Origin: Comamonadaceae bacterium
GTDB lineage: Bacteria > Pseudomonadota > Gammaproteobacteria > Burkholderiales > Burkholderiaceae_C
NCBI GenBank assembly: GCA_013297875.1
Contig: JAAFIW010000007.1
Coordinates: 62,001-126,000, forward strand
Direction of reading: 5' to 3'
DNA: 64,000 nucleotides
Position numbers and translations under genes: made by a program. Each line of letters starts with the position of its first letter. The first letter of the stretch is position 1. This document shows positions 38,672 through 47,607 of the stretch, in pieces. Under the pieces are notes generated by a model. The model did no database searches. It saw only the letters and a list, made by a program, of their open reading frames with translations, and had not been told where the DNA came from.

Positions 38672-39565
38672 TCAGACAAACGACTTGCGCAGCGCCGATG
38701 GCGAGCTGCCGTAATGCTGGGAGAAGCTGCGGGCGAAATGGGCCTGGTCGGCAAAGCCGCAATCCAGCGCGATTTGGGCAATGGAATCGGTGGTGTCGGC
38801 AAGCAGGCGCCTGCCGCGCTCCAGGCGGCGCTCGGTAACGAATTTGTGGGGTGACTGACCGGTGCTTTGCTTGAAGGCTCGGGCAAAGTGAGCCTCTGAC
38901 AGCCCCACCCATTGCGCCAGTTGCGCAACCGAAATCTCGCGGTCAATGCGCGCATCCACATGGTCTGCCACCAAGCGCAATTGCCGTCCGGTGATGCCGC
39001 CCCTGAAAGTGGCATGGGCTTCGCCAAACAAGCGCAGCAACTGCGTGCCGATCACCAGCGTCATGGCCTCTGCAAACTTGCGCCCCGAGCTGCCGCCGCG
39101 CAGCACTTCGGCGCAAATGGCCTGCATCACGGGTGTGAGCACCTCGTCGTATAGCCCAATCACCGGCTCCACCGCCGATTCCGAGCCCACCAAAGCCTTG
39201 AGCTTGGCCGGCTGCACGATCACGCCGCACCAGCGCGACATGGTTTGCACATCAAAGCTGAAGGGTTGATTGGCAGGCTGAATCCACAGCGTGTGGGGCT
39301 TCATTACCACGGGCTGCCAGACGCCAGCAGCATCGCGCACCTTGAAATGAAAATCTTGCGTGTCACGCGAGATCGCCACGTAATGCCCCACAGGCACCAT
39401 GTCTTCTACATGCCAGCCCTGGTTTTCTCCGACCTCGGCATAAATACCGTCCCAGCCATAGGTTTTGGAAGTTGCAAAGATGCGGGCGTGCCGCAAGGTT
39501 GGCACAACGACCTTGTCACCTTGTTTGGCAAATTGCAACTCACTGGAAAGGTCGGAATGCTGCAT
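38672..39565 (-). CDS. AraC-family transcriptional regulator
   Basis: Regulator of 297 residues with an N-terminal cupin-like ligand region (about 1-180) and two C-terminal AraC helix-turn-helix motifs (ISVAQLAQWVGLSEAHFARA and DSIAQIALDCGFADQAHFAR, ending FSQHYGSSPSALRKSF). Located beside the duplicated hydrolase modules, which it might control; no direct evidence in sequence. Confidence 0.92.
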   Translation of the reverse strand: MQHSDLSSELQFAKQGDKVVVPTLRHARIFATSKTYGWDGIYAEVGENQGWHVEDMVPVGHYVAISRDTQDFHFKVRDAAGVWQPVVMKPHTLWIQPANQPFSFDVQTMSRWCGVIVQPAKLKALVGSESAVEPVIGLYDEVLTPVMQAICAEVLRGGSSGRKFAEAMTLVIGTQLLRLFGEAHATFRGGITGRQLRLVADHVDARIDREISVAQLAQWVGLSEAHFARAFKQSTGQSPHKFVTERRLERGRRLLADTTDSIAQIALDCGFADQAHFARSFSQHYGSSPSALRKSFV

Positions 39566-39618
39566 CTGTCGCGCTTAGGCGTGAACTACCTGGCTGAGCA
39601 TGTTTGACAGGAGAACAC

Positions 39619-39951
39619 TCAGAACGGAAATTTCATACCCCCCGGCAGGCCCGGCATGCCCTGGGTGAGCTTGCCCATTTTTTCCTGCGAGGTTTCTTCG
39701 GCTTTGCGCACGGCGGCGTTGAAGGCGGCGGCTACCAGGTCTTCCAGCATGTCTTTGTCGTCGGCCAGCAGGCTGGGGTCGATGGTGATGCGTTTGACGT
39801 CGTGTTTGCAGGTCATGACCACCTTCACGAGGCCTGCGCCCGACTCGCCTGTGACTTCGATGAATGCCAGTTCGTCCTGCGCTTTTTTCAGGTTGTCCTG
39901 CATGGTCTGGGCTTGCTTCATCAAGCCGGCCAGTTGGCCTTTGTTAAACAT
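39619..39951 (-). CDS. ybaB: YbaB/EbfC nucleoid-associated protein
   Basis: Small DNA-binding dimer, 110 residues. [20 protein letters not shown], the [20 protein letters not shown] strands and the Gly/Pro-rich end [12 protein letters not shown] are typical. It overlaps the end of dnaX by 8 nt, the conserved dnaX-ybaB arrangement. Confidence 0.96.
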   Translation of the reverse strand: MFNKGQLAGLMKQAQTMQDNLKKAQDELAFIEVTGESGAGLVKVVMTCKHDVKRITIDPSLLADDKDMLEDLVAAAFNAAVRKAEETSQEKMGKLTQGMPGLPGGMKFPF

Positions 39952-41809
39952 GGGTGGTTCCTCTTAGTGGTTCAGGTGGTTCGGGTTGTTTGATGGGCTT
40001 GATGCTACCCGGCACAATTTTCGCGCCGAAGTCCTGCATCATTTTCTGCACAAAGGGGTCGCCCAGAAAAATCGCTTCGGCGGCTTTCTGTCTTTCGTCG
40101 GCGGCATGGGCGTTGCGACGCGCGGGGGTGTCGGTGATGGTGCCCACCTCCACGCCCAGCGTGACCGTATGGCCAATGGCTGCCAGCGCGGTTTGCAGGC
40201 GCTCGCGGCTCGCCGCCTGGTTGAGCGACGCGCGGTCAACCCGCAGCATCCAGTGGCCGGTGTCGCGCGCCATCAGTTGCGACTGCAAAGCCAGCTCGCG
40301 CACCATGGCGGCAATGGCTTCAGCGGCCACCAGTTGCTGCACCGTGGCATGCCAGAAATCACCCTCGTCGGTGGGCTGTAAGGCGTGGGGCGCGCGGGCG
40401 GCGCTAGCGGCGTCGCTCAGGCCTTCGGTCTGCTCGCGCACCGGCACGCCAAATACCGGGCTGGCCGGAATCTGGCTGAAAACAGGGCCGGCAACAGAAC
40501 TGGAAGGCGGCGCAGCGACCAGCGCAGGGGATTCGCTGGTTTCATCCGGGCGCGGCGGCGTCTGTTCGATCACGGGAATCACGCGACCCGAATGCGCAGG
40601 CACCGAAGGCGGCGGCACCGGATCGACGAGCGGTTGCGGGGTTGGCGCGACCGTTTCAGCTTTCGCTAGAGTTTTTTTTTCAGCCGGTGGCAAAGCCCTG
40701 GGTGCAGCCGACGCCGGCTTGAAGGCCAGCAGCCGCAGCAGCACCATGGTCAGCGCGGCATAGTCGTCGGGGGCCAGGCCCAGCTCGGCGCGGCCATGCA
40801 GGCACAGGCTGTAGAGCAACTGGGTTTCGTCAGCCGGCATCTGGCTGGCCAAGGTGGCCGTTTGGGCGGCCTCTTCGTCGTCAGCAAGCGCAACATCGGG
40901 CACAGCTTGTAGCACCGCCATGCGTTGCAACACGGTGCACATTTCTTCCAGGGTAGACGCCGCGCTCAAGCCATTGACCCGCAAGGTCTCCACCGTTTCC
41001 ACCACGGTTTTGCCGTCGCCTGCGGCCAGCGCCTGTACCAGGCGAAGCACGTGGCTGCGGTCCACGCTGCCCAGCATCTGGCGCACCGTGGCCTCTTGCA
41101 ACTGGCCGCTGCCAAAGGCAATGGCCTGGTCGGTCAGGCTGAGTGCGTCGCGCATCGATCCGCGCGCGGCGCGCGAGATCAGCCGCAGCGCGGGCGTGTC
41201 GGCCGCCACGCCTTCGGTGTTCAGCACCAGCTGCAAGTGCTCGGCAATGGTCTCGGGGGCCATGGGCCGCAGGTTGAACTGCAGGCAGCGCGACAACACG
41301 GTGACAGGCACCTTTTGCGGGTCGGTGGTAGCCAGCACAAATTTCAAATACTCGGGTGGCTCTTCCAGCGTTTTCAGCATCGCGTTGAACGCGGTGTTGG
41401 TCAGCATGTGCACCTCGTCGATCATGAAGACCTTGAAGCGCCCCTGCACCGGCTTGTACACCGCCTGCTCCAGCAGGCTTTGCACCTCATCGACCCCGCG
41501 GTTGGAGGCGGCATCCAGCTCGGTGTAGTCGACAAACCGGCCGCTATCAATATCGGTGCAGGCCGAGCAGATTCCACAAGGGCTGGCGGTGATTCCACCC
41601 GTTCCATCCGGCCCCTGGCAATTGAGCGACTTGGCCAGAATGCGCGACACCGTGGTCTTGCCCACACCGCGCGTGCCGGTGAACAGATAAGCATGGTGCA
41701 GCCGCTGCTGCGTCAGCGCATTGGTCAACGCCTGCACCACATGCGCCTGGCCCACCATTTCGGTGAAGTTTTTAGGGCGGTATTTGCGGGCAAGAACCAG
41801 GTAAGACAT
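39944..41809 (-). CDS. dnaX: DNA polymerase III tau/gamma subunit
   Basis: Clamp-loader ATPase subunit. I use the conserved start [15 protein letters not shown] (41809); an upstream frame to 41845 lacks a ribosome site. Features: Walker [21 protein letters not shown], a zinc-binding Cys set ([21 protein letters not shown]), Walker B MIDEVHML, sensor 1 and 2 regions, domain III, then a Pro-rich linker and the tau-specific C-terminal domain ([20 protein letters not shown]). A run of nine A lies in the linker and may give the shorter gamma form. Full-length product 621 residues. Confidence 0.96.
   Translation of the reverse strand: MSYLVLARKYRPKNFTEMVGQAHVVQALTNALTQQRLHHAYLFTGTRGVGKTTVSRILAKSLNCQGPDGTGGITASPCGICSACTDIDSGRFVDYTELDAASNRGVDEVQSLLEQAVYKPVQGRFKVFMIDEVHMLTNTAFNAMLKTLEEPPEYLKFVLATTDPQKVPVTVLSRCLQFNLRPMAPETIAEHLQLVLNTEGVAADTPALRLISRAARGSMRDALSLTDQAIAFGSGQLQEATVRQMLGSVDRSHVLRLVQALAAGDGKTVVETVETLRVNGLSAASTLEEMCTVLQRMAVLQAVPDVALADDEEAAQTATLASQMPADETQLLYSLCLHGRAELGLAPDDYAALTMVLLRLLAFKPASAAPRALPPAEKKTLAKAETVAPTPQPLVDPVPPPSVPAHSGRVIPVIEQTPPRPDETSESPALVAAPPSSSVAGPVFSQIPASPVFGVPVREQTEGLSDAASAARAPHALQPTDEGDFWHATVQQLVAAEAIAAMVRELALQSQLMARDTGHWMLRVDRASLNQAASRERLQTALAAIGHTVTLGVEVGTITDTPARRNAHAADERQKAAEAIFLGDPFVQKMMQDFGAKIVPGSIKPIKQPEPPEPLRGTTHV
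40672..40680 (-). promoter_or_regulatory. A9 slippery run in dnaX (candidate gamma-frameshift site)
   Basis: On the coding strand the frame reads GAA AAA AAA ACT CTA. With one extra A (or a -1 shift) the frame reads AAC TCT AGC GAA AGC TGA and stops; with one fewer A it reads CTC TAG and stops. The site lies near codon 377, after the AAA+ domains, where gamma would end. Confidence 0.6.
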
Positions 41810-41896
41810 GTTTTGGATTCTACGGGTGGCACTTGTTGTCATCATTTGTCATTCACGGCGTAGTCGGCGTCATCGGTCATGGAGCCACCTACAATT

Positions 41897-41993
41897 GAGC
41901 CTGACGGGCCTCCCCGCATGGTGAAGCGGCCAACCGGGTCAGGTGGGGAACCAAGCAGCCCTAACTGTGGAGTCAGTGCCGGGGGTAAGGCTC
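41897..41993 (+). ncRNA. ffs: Signal recognition particle RNA (4.5S)
   Basis: A 97-nt sequence whose ends pair (GAGCCTGAC... with ...AAGGCTC) and which holds the conserved apical region GGTCAGGTGGGGAACCAAGC followed by AGCC. This is the bacterial small SRP RNA, with the variant GGGGAAC in place of the more common loop sequence. It lies upstream of and divergent from dnaX, as in many betaproteobacteria. Confidence 0.9.
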
Positions 41994-42110
41994 GTCAACC
42001 TCATTTTTTCGTTACTCGCCTTTGATTACATTTTTGCTGGCACCCTGGCGGCAAGGCAGATGATTCTTGTGATGAAATTCACGTTCTTTTCATTCATCCA
42101 AGGGTTTGCC

Positions 42111-42659
42111 ATGTTTTCAAGGTTTTTTTCCGGTTTGTTGTTGTGCCTTGCTTCTTTTGCGTCGCACGCGGCCGGGCCACTCGAAGGTGTGTATCAGTGG
42201 GAGAACGGCGGGGTTTTCTATTCGGTGTCGCAAAACGACAGCGGCTTGCTCATTGGCCGCTTCCGTACGGAGTCCGCCGTCAACTTGGGAAGCCAGCTCG
42301 GTGGAACCAATGTGTTCAGGGCCAAGCAGTTTGATACCTACACGCTGTACTCCGGTGCGGTGGCTTCCACTTCGACGGTGGTGGTCAGTGGCGTGACATC
42401 CACCATTGCGACCTACAACGTGGTGGGCGAAACCAATTGGGGTGCATGTACCACCACACTCGGAATCACGTTCACCACGCCAGCCGGCGGCGCACCAAGC
42501 GGACAGATCGCAGTGGTCGGCTCGGTGCCGACAACTTATGGCATCACCACGCTGGGTACCCAGCAGCTAGCCGCCGCGGAGTGTCAGGCCTTTATCGGGA
42601 AAGCCTTGGGCTTGCTGGCCGGTCCGGTGACCACCGAGCGGATCATCAAGTTGCGCTGA
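42111..42659 (+). CDS. Secreted protein of unknown function, paralogue 1
   Basis: A 182-residue exported protein. The ATG at 42111 gives a clean signal peptide (FFSGLLLCLASFASHA) before AGPLEGVYQWENGGVFYSVS. The mature part is beta-rich, with GLLIGRFRTES and a VVGETNWGACTTTLGITFTT segment, and two Cys (ACTT and AECQ) that could pair. It is a tandem paralogue of the next gene. I do not recognise the family. The tail VTTERIIKLR is also shared with the paralogue. Confidence 0.8.
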   Translation: MFSRFFSGLLLCLASFASHAAGPLEGVYQWENGGVFYSVSQNDSGLLIGRFRTESAVNLGSQLGGTNVFRAKQFDTYTLYSGAVASTSTVVVSGVTSTIATYNVVGETNWGACTTTLGITFTTPAGGAPSGQIAVVGSVPTTYGITTLGTQQLAAAECQAFIGKALGLLAGPVTTERIIKLR

Positions 42660-42676
42660 TCTTCAGTCGACCATTC

Positions 42677-42709
42677 AAAAAAAGCGCGGTTTTTACCGCG
42701 CTTTTTTTT
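42677..42709. terminator. Rho-independent terminator between secreted paralogues
   Basis: AAAAAAAGCGCGG / CCGCGCTTTTTTTT with a short loop TTTTTA; strong on the plus strand and nearly symmetric. Confidence 0.92.
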
Positions 42710-42817
42710 ATGCACGCCTCGATGGCCGGGTGGGTGGGGTAATCGGTTATAAATCGTAACAGCGGTGCCTTATTCCATTCATTCACCGCTGTTCCACAAC
42801 ATCACCAGGAGAATCAA

Positions 42818-43369
42818 ATGTTCAAAAAAATGGTTAGTGGTTTTGTGTGTTTTGCAGCGGCGGCGGTGGCCTATGCAGCAGGCCCGCTAGACGGGATCTA
42901 CCAGTGGAACAATGGGCCTGTCTTCTACACGGTGACGCAAACAGGGGACAGCCTGATCATTGGGCGATTTCGTACCGAGAGTGGAAATCTGTTGAATTTG
43001 AACTCCATTGTTGGCCCCGGAATACCGGCTACCGCCAAGCAACTGGATATCTGGTCGCTGTACTCCGGCAACCTGGGGCCCGCTGTTCCCGGCGACGCCA
43101 CCGGGTCAACGGTCAGGCGTGGGGACATGGTCGGCGAAACGGCTTTTGGCGCTTGCCGGCACACCTTGCAATTTACCTTCAGAACCAGCCCCACCGGTGT
43201 GATCACCGGATCGGTGGGCATCGCATTGGCTGAAATCACGCCCCATGGAACCGCTGCGTTTGCCGGCCGCACCAACCCAGACATCACGTTTCAATGCCCT
43301 GTCTCCCCTGTTCTGGGCTCCTTGACAAGACCCGTCACCGATCAGGAAGCACTGGTCAAAATCCGATAG
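42818..43369 (+). CDS. Secreted protein of unknown function, paralogue 2
   Basis: A 183-residue exported protein with signal peptide MVSGFVCFAAAAVAYA, then AGPLDGIYQWNNGPVFYTVT. It shares with paralogue 1 the start of the mature chain, SLIIGRFRTES, the VGETAFGACRHTLQFTF segment and the closing VTDQEALVKIR. ATG 42818 follows AGGAGAATCAA. A terminator and a gap of 158 nt separate the two, so each has its own promoter. Its 3' end overlaps the convergent flavoprotein gene by 28 nt. Confidence 0.82.
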   Translation: MFKKMVSGFVCFAAAAVAYAAGPLDGIYQWNNGPVFYTVTQTGDSLIIGRFRTESGNLLNLNSIVGPGIPATAKQLDIWSLYSGNLGPAVPGDATGSTVRRGDMVGETAFGACRHTLQFTFRTSPTGVITGSVGIALAEITPHGTAAFAGRTNPDITFQCPVSPVLGSLTRPVTDQEALVKIR

Positions 43370-44601
43370 TGGGCAGCTGCGTGTCCTGCACAAACGCCAC
43401 TGGCCAGACAGGCGGTTAGCAAATACCCGCCCGTCGGCGCCTCCCAGTCAAGCATTTCGCCCGCACAAAACACGCCGGGCAATTGCCTGAGCATCAACCC
43501 TTCATTGAGCCCAGCAAACACCACACCGCCCGCCGTGCTGATGGCCTCGGCGATGGGTCGGGTGGCGCTCAACGAGATGGGCAGCGATTTGATGGCCGCC
43601 GCCAGTTGCGCAGGATCGTTCATCGCCTCCTTGCTCAAGGCTTCGTGCAGCAGCGCCATCTTGATACCTTCCAGCCCCAGGCGGCTTTTCAGGTGACTTG
43701 ACAGCGAGCGGGAGCCGCGCGGGTGCGCCACGTCGGCCCGCACGCGCTCTGGGGGCTTGTCGGGGAGCAAATCCAGGGTGAAAGTGGCGCTGCCGTGCTG
43801 GGCGATCGCATCACGCAGGCCCGCGCTCAAGCTGTAGATCAGGCTGCCTTCCACGCCCGTGGCGGTGGCCACAAACTCGCCTTTGCGGGTAAGCGTGTGG
43901 CCTTGTGCGTCCGTGAAGCTGGCCGCTACCGACTTGAAGGGCTGGCCGGCAAACCGCTCGCTGAAATGCGGGCTCCAGCCGCCTTGCACATCAAAGCCGC
44001 AGTTGGACGGCACCAGCGGCGCCACCGCCACGCCGCGCGTGGCCAGCCAGGGTGCCCAAGCCCCGTCAGAGCCCAATTGCGGCCAGCTGGCACCGCCCAG
44101 AGCGAGCACGGTCACGCCGGATTCGACGATGTGCTCACCCTGCGGTGTGGCAAAGCGCCACTGGTTCGGCCCATCGCCCCAACCCAGCCAGCGGTGGCGC
44201 ATGTGAAATTCAACGCCCAGGGTGCGCAGCTGATGCAACCAGGCGCGCAGCAGCGGCGCAGCTTTCATCTCGACCGGAAAGACACGGCCCGAGCTGCCCA
44301 CAAAGGTGTCAACACCCAGGCCCTGCGCCCAGGCGCGCAGTTGCTCGGGGCCAAATTGTTTTAGCCAGGGCGTGACATGCGATTGCGCCGCGCCATAGCG
44401 GGTTTCAAAAATCGGCAAGGGCTCGCTGTGCGTGAGGTTCAGCCCGCCCTTGCCAGCCAGCAGGAATTTGCGGCCCACCGAGGGCATGGCGTCGTACACC
44501 TGCACCGCCAGGCCCGCCTGGGCCATCACTTGCGCGGCCATGAGGCCGGCGGGGCCTGCGCCGATGACGATGGCGGTTCGTTTTTGGAGGGTTTCAATCA
44601 T
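43342..44601 (-). CDS. HI0933/YhiN-like FAD-dependent flavoprotein
   Basis: NAD(P)/FAD-binding oxidoreductase of the HI0933/YhiN family (TIGR03862 type), 419 residues from ATG 44601. The N-terminal Rossmann motif is AIVIGAGPAGLMAAQVMAQA, followed by GRKFLLAGKGGLNLTHSEP, GSSGRVFPVEMKA and the C-terminal FAD-contact region GVFCAGEMLDWEAPTGGYLL. The reaction is not established for the family. The start has no good ribosome site and a longer frame exists to 44664, but it crosses a repeat element. Overlaps the convergent secreted-protein gene. Confidence 0.9.
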   Translation of the reverse strand: MIETLQKRTAIVIGAGPAGLMAAQVMAQAGLAVQVYDAMPSVGRKFLLAGKGGLNLTHSEPLPIFETRYGAAQSHVTPWLKQFGPEQLRAWAQGLGVDTFVGSSGRVFPVEMKAAPLLRAWLHQLRTLGVEFHMRHRWLGWGDGPNQWRFATPQGEHIVESGVTVLALGGASWPQLGSDGAWAPWLATRGVAVAPLVPSNCGFDVQGGWSPHFSERFAGQPFKSVAASFTDAQGHTLTRKGEFVATATGVEGSLIYSLSAGLRDAIAQHGSATFTLDLLPDKPPERVRADVAHPRGSRSLSSHLKSRLGLEGIKMALLHEALSKEAMNDPAQLAAAIKSLPISLSATRPIAEAISTAGGVVFAGLNEGLMLRQLPGVFCAGEMLDWEAPTGGYLLTACLASGVCAGHAAAHYRILTSAS

Positions 44602-44620
44602 TGGGTGATCATAATTGACC

Positions 44621-44664
44621 GCTATATTTTTAGTAGCTGCTTGAGCAGATTCAATGAGCCTCAA
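44621..44664 (+). repeat. Dispersed palindromic element, copy H
   Basis: Copy GCTATATTTTTAGTAGCTGC, TTGAGCAGATTCAATGAGCC; 3' part short. Lies in the gap between two divergent flavoprotein genes. Confidence 0.75.
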
Positions 44665-44842
44665 ACGCCTGAACAGCCTGCATTGCCACGCAAATCAGTT
44701 GTCTCAAATCGAGAATTTCTCGGCGGCGAACAAGAGCGCCACGGGTTTTCCCTGCCCAGCAAGCCCACCCGCAGGAGAAAGATGGGTCGGCGCACGCGTA
44801 CCGCGTCGGTCGCGGCGTCACACCCACAAGGAGACTTCAGCG

Positions 44843-46645
44843 ATGACCGACTTGTCCAACCACCCCAACCAACTGGCCAGCGCCTGGCTGGCTGACTTTG
44901 GCACTGTGCTGGCGCGCCAGGATGTGCCCGCCACCGTGGCGCTGTTTGCTGCTGACTGTTACTGGCGCGACCTGGTCAGCTTTACCTGGAACATTTGCAC
45001 CCAGGAAGGGCCGCAGGCCATTGAGGCCATGCTGACCGCGCGGCTGGCCGACACCCAGCCCAGCGCATTTGCGCTGGAAGGCGATGCCACCGAAGCCGGT
45101 GGCGTGATCGACGCCTGGTTTACCTTTGAAACGGCCGTGGCCCGGGGCCGTGGCCACTTGCGCCTGCAAAACGGCAAGGCCTGGACCTTGCTGACCACCA
45201 TGACCGAGCTGAAAGGCCATGAAGAACCCGCCGGCACGCGCCGCGCCAAAGGGGCCGAGCATGGCGCGCAGCCGGGCCGCCAGACCTGGCTGGAAAAGCG
45301 CGAGCAGGAAACCGCCGCGCTGGGTCACCAGGAGCAGCCTTATGTGCTGATCGTGGGCGGCGGGCAAGGCGGTATTGCGCTGGGTGCGCGGCTGCGCCGC
45401 TTGGGTGTGCCCGCCATCATTGTGGAAAAGAACGAGCGTCCGGGTGACAGCTGGCGCAAGCGCTACAAAAGCCTGTGCCTGCACGACCCGGTGTGGTATG
45501 ACCACCTGCCCTACCTGCCGTTTCCCGACCATTGGCCGGTGTTCACCCCCAAAGACCAGTTGGCCGACTGGCTGGAGATGTACACCCGGGTGATGGAGCT
45601 GAACTACTGGGGCGGCACCACGGCCAAAAAAGCCCGCTTCGACGAGGCCACGCAACGCTGGGAAGTGCTGGTTCAGCGCGATGGGAAAGACATCACGCTG
45701 CGGCCCACCCAACTGGTGTTTGCGTTGGGCGTTTCGGGCTACCCCAACCTGCCCACAATTGCTGGCGCAGACAGCTTTACCGGCGAGCAGCACCACTCCA
45801 GCCAACACCCAGGCCCCGAGCGCTACAAGGGCAAAAAATGTGTGGTGCTGGGCTCCAACAACTCGGCGCACGACATTTGCGCCGCGCTGTGGGAAGGCGG
45901 CGCCGATGTGACCATGGTGCAGCGCAGCTCCACCCATATTGCGCCGTCTGACTCGCTGATGGAACTGGCCTTGGGTGGCCTGTATTCAGAAAGCGCCGTC
46001 AAGGCCGGTGTGACCACCGACAAGGCCGACCTGATCTTTGCCTCCATTCCCTACAAAATCATGGCCCCCATGCAGGTGCCGGTGTATGACGAGATGAAAA
46101 AGCGCGATGCCGACCTGTATGCGCGGCTGGAAAAAGCCGGCTTCATGCTGGACTTTGGGCCCGACGGCTCCGGCCTGTTCATGAAGTACCTGCGGCGCGG
46201 CTCGGGCTACTACATTGATGTGGGTGCCAGCGAGCTGGTGGCCAATGGCAGCATCAAACTCAAAAGTGGCGTCAACATCGACCGCATCAACCCCACCTCC
46301 GTCACGCTCACCGATGGCACGCAGCTGCCCGCAGACCTGCTGGTCTATGCCACCGGCTACGGCTCCATGAACGGCTGGTTGGCCGACCTGATCTCGCCCC
46401 AAGTGGCCGACCAGGTGGGCAAGGTCTGGGGCCTGGGCTCGGACACCCCCAAAGACCCCGGCCCGTGGGAAGGCGAGCTGCGCAATATGTGGAAACCCAC
46501 CCAGGTGCCCCAGCTATGGATACACGGCGGCAACCTGCACCAGTCGCGCCACTACTCCCAGTTTTTAGCCTTGCAACTGAAGGCCCGCATGCTGGGGATG
46601 CAGACACCGGTGTACCGGCTGGCACCGACGCATCACACGCGGTGA
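44843..46645 (+). CDS. Flavin-containing monooxygenase with N-terminal NTF2-like domain
   Basis: A 600-residue protein. Residues about 1-130 form an NTF2/SnoaL-like domain (ALFAADCYWRDLVSFTWNIC); from about 165 on it is a flavin monooxygenase: FAD motif VLIVGGGQGGIALGARLRRL, the FMO-type fingerprint FTGEQHHSSQH, NADPH motif VVLGSNNSAHDICAALWEGG and LLVYATGY. The ATG at 44843 has AAGGAG upstream; the frame reaching back to 44654 is not supported. Substrate unknown; the NTF2 domain may close over the substrate. Confidence 0.92.
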   Translation: MTDLSNHPNQLASAWLADFGTVLARQDVPATVALFAADCYWRDLVSFTWNICTQEGPQAIEAMLTARLADTQPSAFALEGDATEAGGVIDAWFTFETAVARGRGHLRLQNGKAWTLLTTMTELKGHEEPAGTRRAKGAEHGAQPGRQTWLEKREQETAALGHQEQPYVLIVGGGQGGIALGARLRRLGVPAIIVEKNERPGDSWRKRYKSLCLHDPVWYDHLPYLPFPDHWPVFTPKDQLADWLEMYTRVMELNYWGGTTAKKARFDEATQRWEVLVQRDGKDITLRPTQLVFALGVSGYPNLPTIAGADSFTGEQHHSSQHPGPERYKGKKCVVLGSNNSAHDICAALWEGGADVTMVQRSSTHIAPSDSLMELALGGLYSESAVKAGVTTDKADLIFASIPYKIMAPMQVPVYDEMKKRDADLYARLEKAGFMLDFGPDGSGLFMKYLRRGSGYYIDVGASELVANGSIKLKSGVNIDRINPTSVTLTDGTQLPADLLVYATGYGSMNGWLADLISPQVADQVGKVWGLGSDTPKDPGPWEGELRNMWKPTQVPQLWIHGGNLHQSRHYSQFLALQLKARMLGMQTPVYRLAPTHHTR

Positions 46646-46651
46646 AGGGGT

Positions 46652-47188
46652 TCAGGCCAGCGGAAAGTGCAAACTCGAAAAGTTCCGACCGTTGTTAATG
46701 GCTGCACGCTCCACCGATGCGGCGCTCTGGTGCGCGTCCAGCAAGCCGTGTTGTTCTAAAAACTGCAGATAGGCGCGGGTGCTGACCTTTTTGCAGTTGG
46801 CAGGCAGCAGAAAGCTGGCACGGGCGATTTTGTGGTCTTCAAACAGAAACACGCTGGTGACGGCAGGGTCTGCCAACGCCAGCGTATTCATGTGTTCCTG
46901 AATGGCCAGCTCACCCAGATGGGCCTTGGGCGCGCTGCCCTCGGGCGCTGCCAACATCTGCTGTTGGTGGTGCGCAAAGGTGCGGGTGGGCACGGTGGTG
47001 ACCGCATGGTCACTGGCCCATTGGCGGACTTTTTTGCTGGTGGGTGTGGTGCTGCGCGTGAGTTCGTGCCAGACCATATCGACCAGCTGCACCTGCCAGC
47101 GCGGCTTTAGCAGCAAATCAAGCGCATCGGCATAGCCCAGTGTGATCAGTGGCCCGGCATCGGGGAACAACAGAACCGGCGGCGTCAC
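46652..47188 (-). CDS. PIN-domain-like toxin
   Basis: A 178-residue PIN-fold protein (PDAGPLITLGYADALDLLLK at the N-terminus, VWHEL near residue 42, LGELAIQEH near 93, FEDHKIAR near 128), with acidic residues spaced as in VapC-type ribonucleases. It starts with GTG and overlaps the upstream antitoxin gene by 4 nt (GTGA). Longer than usual VapC (about 130-140). RNase toxin role is inferred from fold and pairing. Confidence 0.78.
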   Translation of the reverse strand: MTPPVLLFPDAGPLITLGYADALDLLLKPRWQVQLVDMVWHELTRSTTPTSKKVRQWASDHAVTTVPTRTFAHHQQQMLAAPEGSAPKAHLGELAIQEHMNTLALADPAVTSVFLFEDHKIARASFLLPANCKKVSTRAYLQFLEQHGLLDAHQSAASVERAAINNGRNFSSLHFPLA

Positions 47189-47544
47189 GGCGCTGGTGTG
47201 GCGACCAGCGCGCTCAGCTCATCAACCATGGCCTGGGTGCGCGATGCGGGCAAGCGCGGCATGGGCAGGCGGGCTTGCGCCATCAGCAAAAACAGGTCTT
47301 CGTCCGACTCAATACCCAAGGCGCTTTTGGCCTGCAGGTCGTCGGTGCGCCCCAGCGAAAAATCGAGCAGGGTTTTGTAGTTTTGATTGCCGTTTCGGCC
47401 CGCCGCTTCGTAGGTTTCCACCAGGTAGCGCAGCTCGGCGTTGAACAGCGCATTGACCGAGGTGTCGTTTTGCGCCGCAATCACCTTGGCGCGGCGCAAC
47501 ACATCGCGATCCAGCGCGCCGGTGAAGTTGACGGTTTCTGCCAT
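47185..47544 (-). CDS. Putative antitoxin (ribbon-helix-helix-like)
   Basis: A 119-residue protein whose N-terminus (VNFTGALDRDVLRRAKVIAA, then NDTSVNALFNAELRYLVETY) has the strand-helix-helix pattern of ribbon-helix-helix DNA-binding antitoxins; the C-terminal part would wrap the PIN toxin. Start ATG has GAGGA upstream. Translationally coupled to the PIN gene. The upstream 60 nt contain AACACA / TGTGTT arms that could be the autoregulatory operator. Confidence 0.75.
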   Translation of the reverse strand: MAETVNFTGALDRDVLRRAKVIAAQNDTSVNALFNAELRYLVETYEAAGRNGNQNYKTLLDFSLGRTDDLQAKSALGIESDEDLFLLMAQARLPMPRLPASRTQAMVDELSALVATPAP

Positions 47545-47607
47545 TTTGAGTCCTCAGTTAAACACATCACACATAAATAAGTGTAATGCGTAGTTGTGTG
47601 TTGAATC

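Noticed and set aside
44654-44842. 63-residue N-terminal extension of the NTF2-FMO protein
   Set aside because: It starts in a repeat element and lacks a ribosome site, whereas ATG 44843 has AAGGAG at the right distance.
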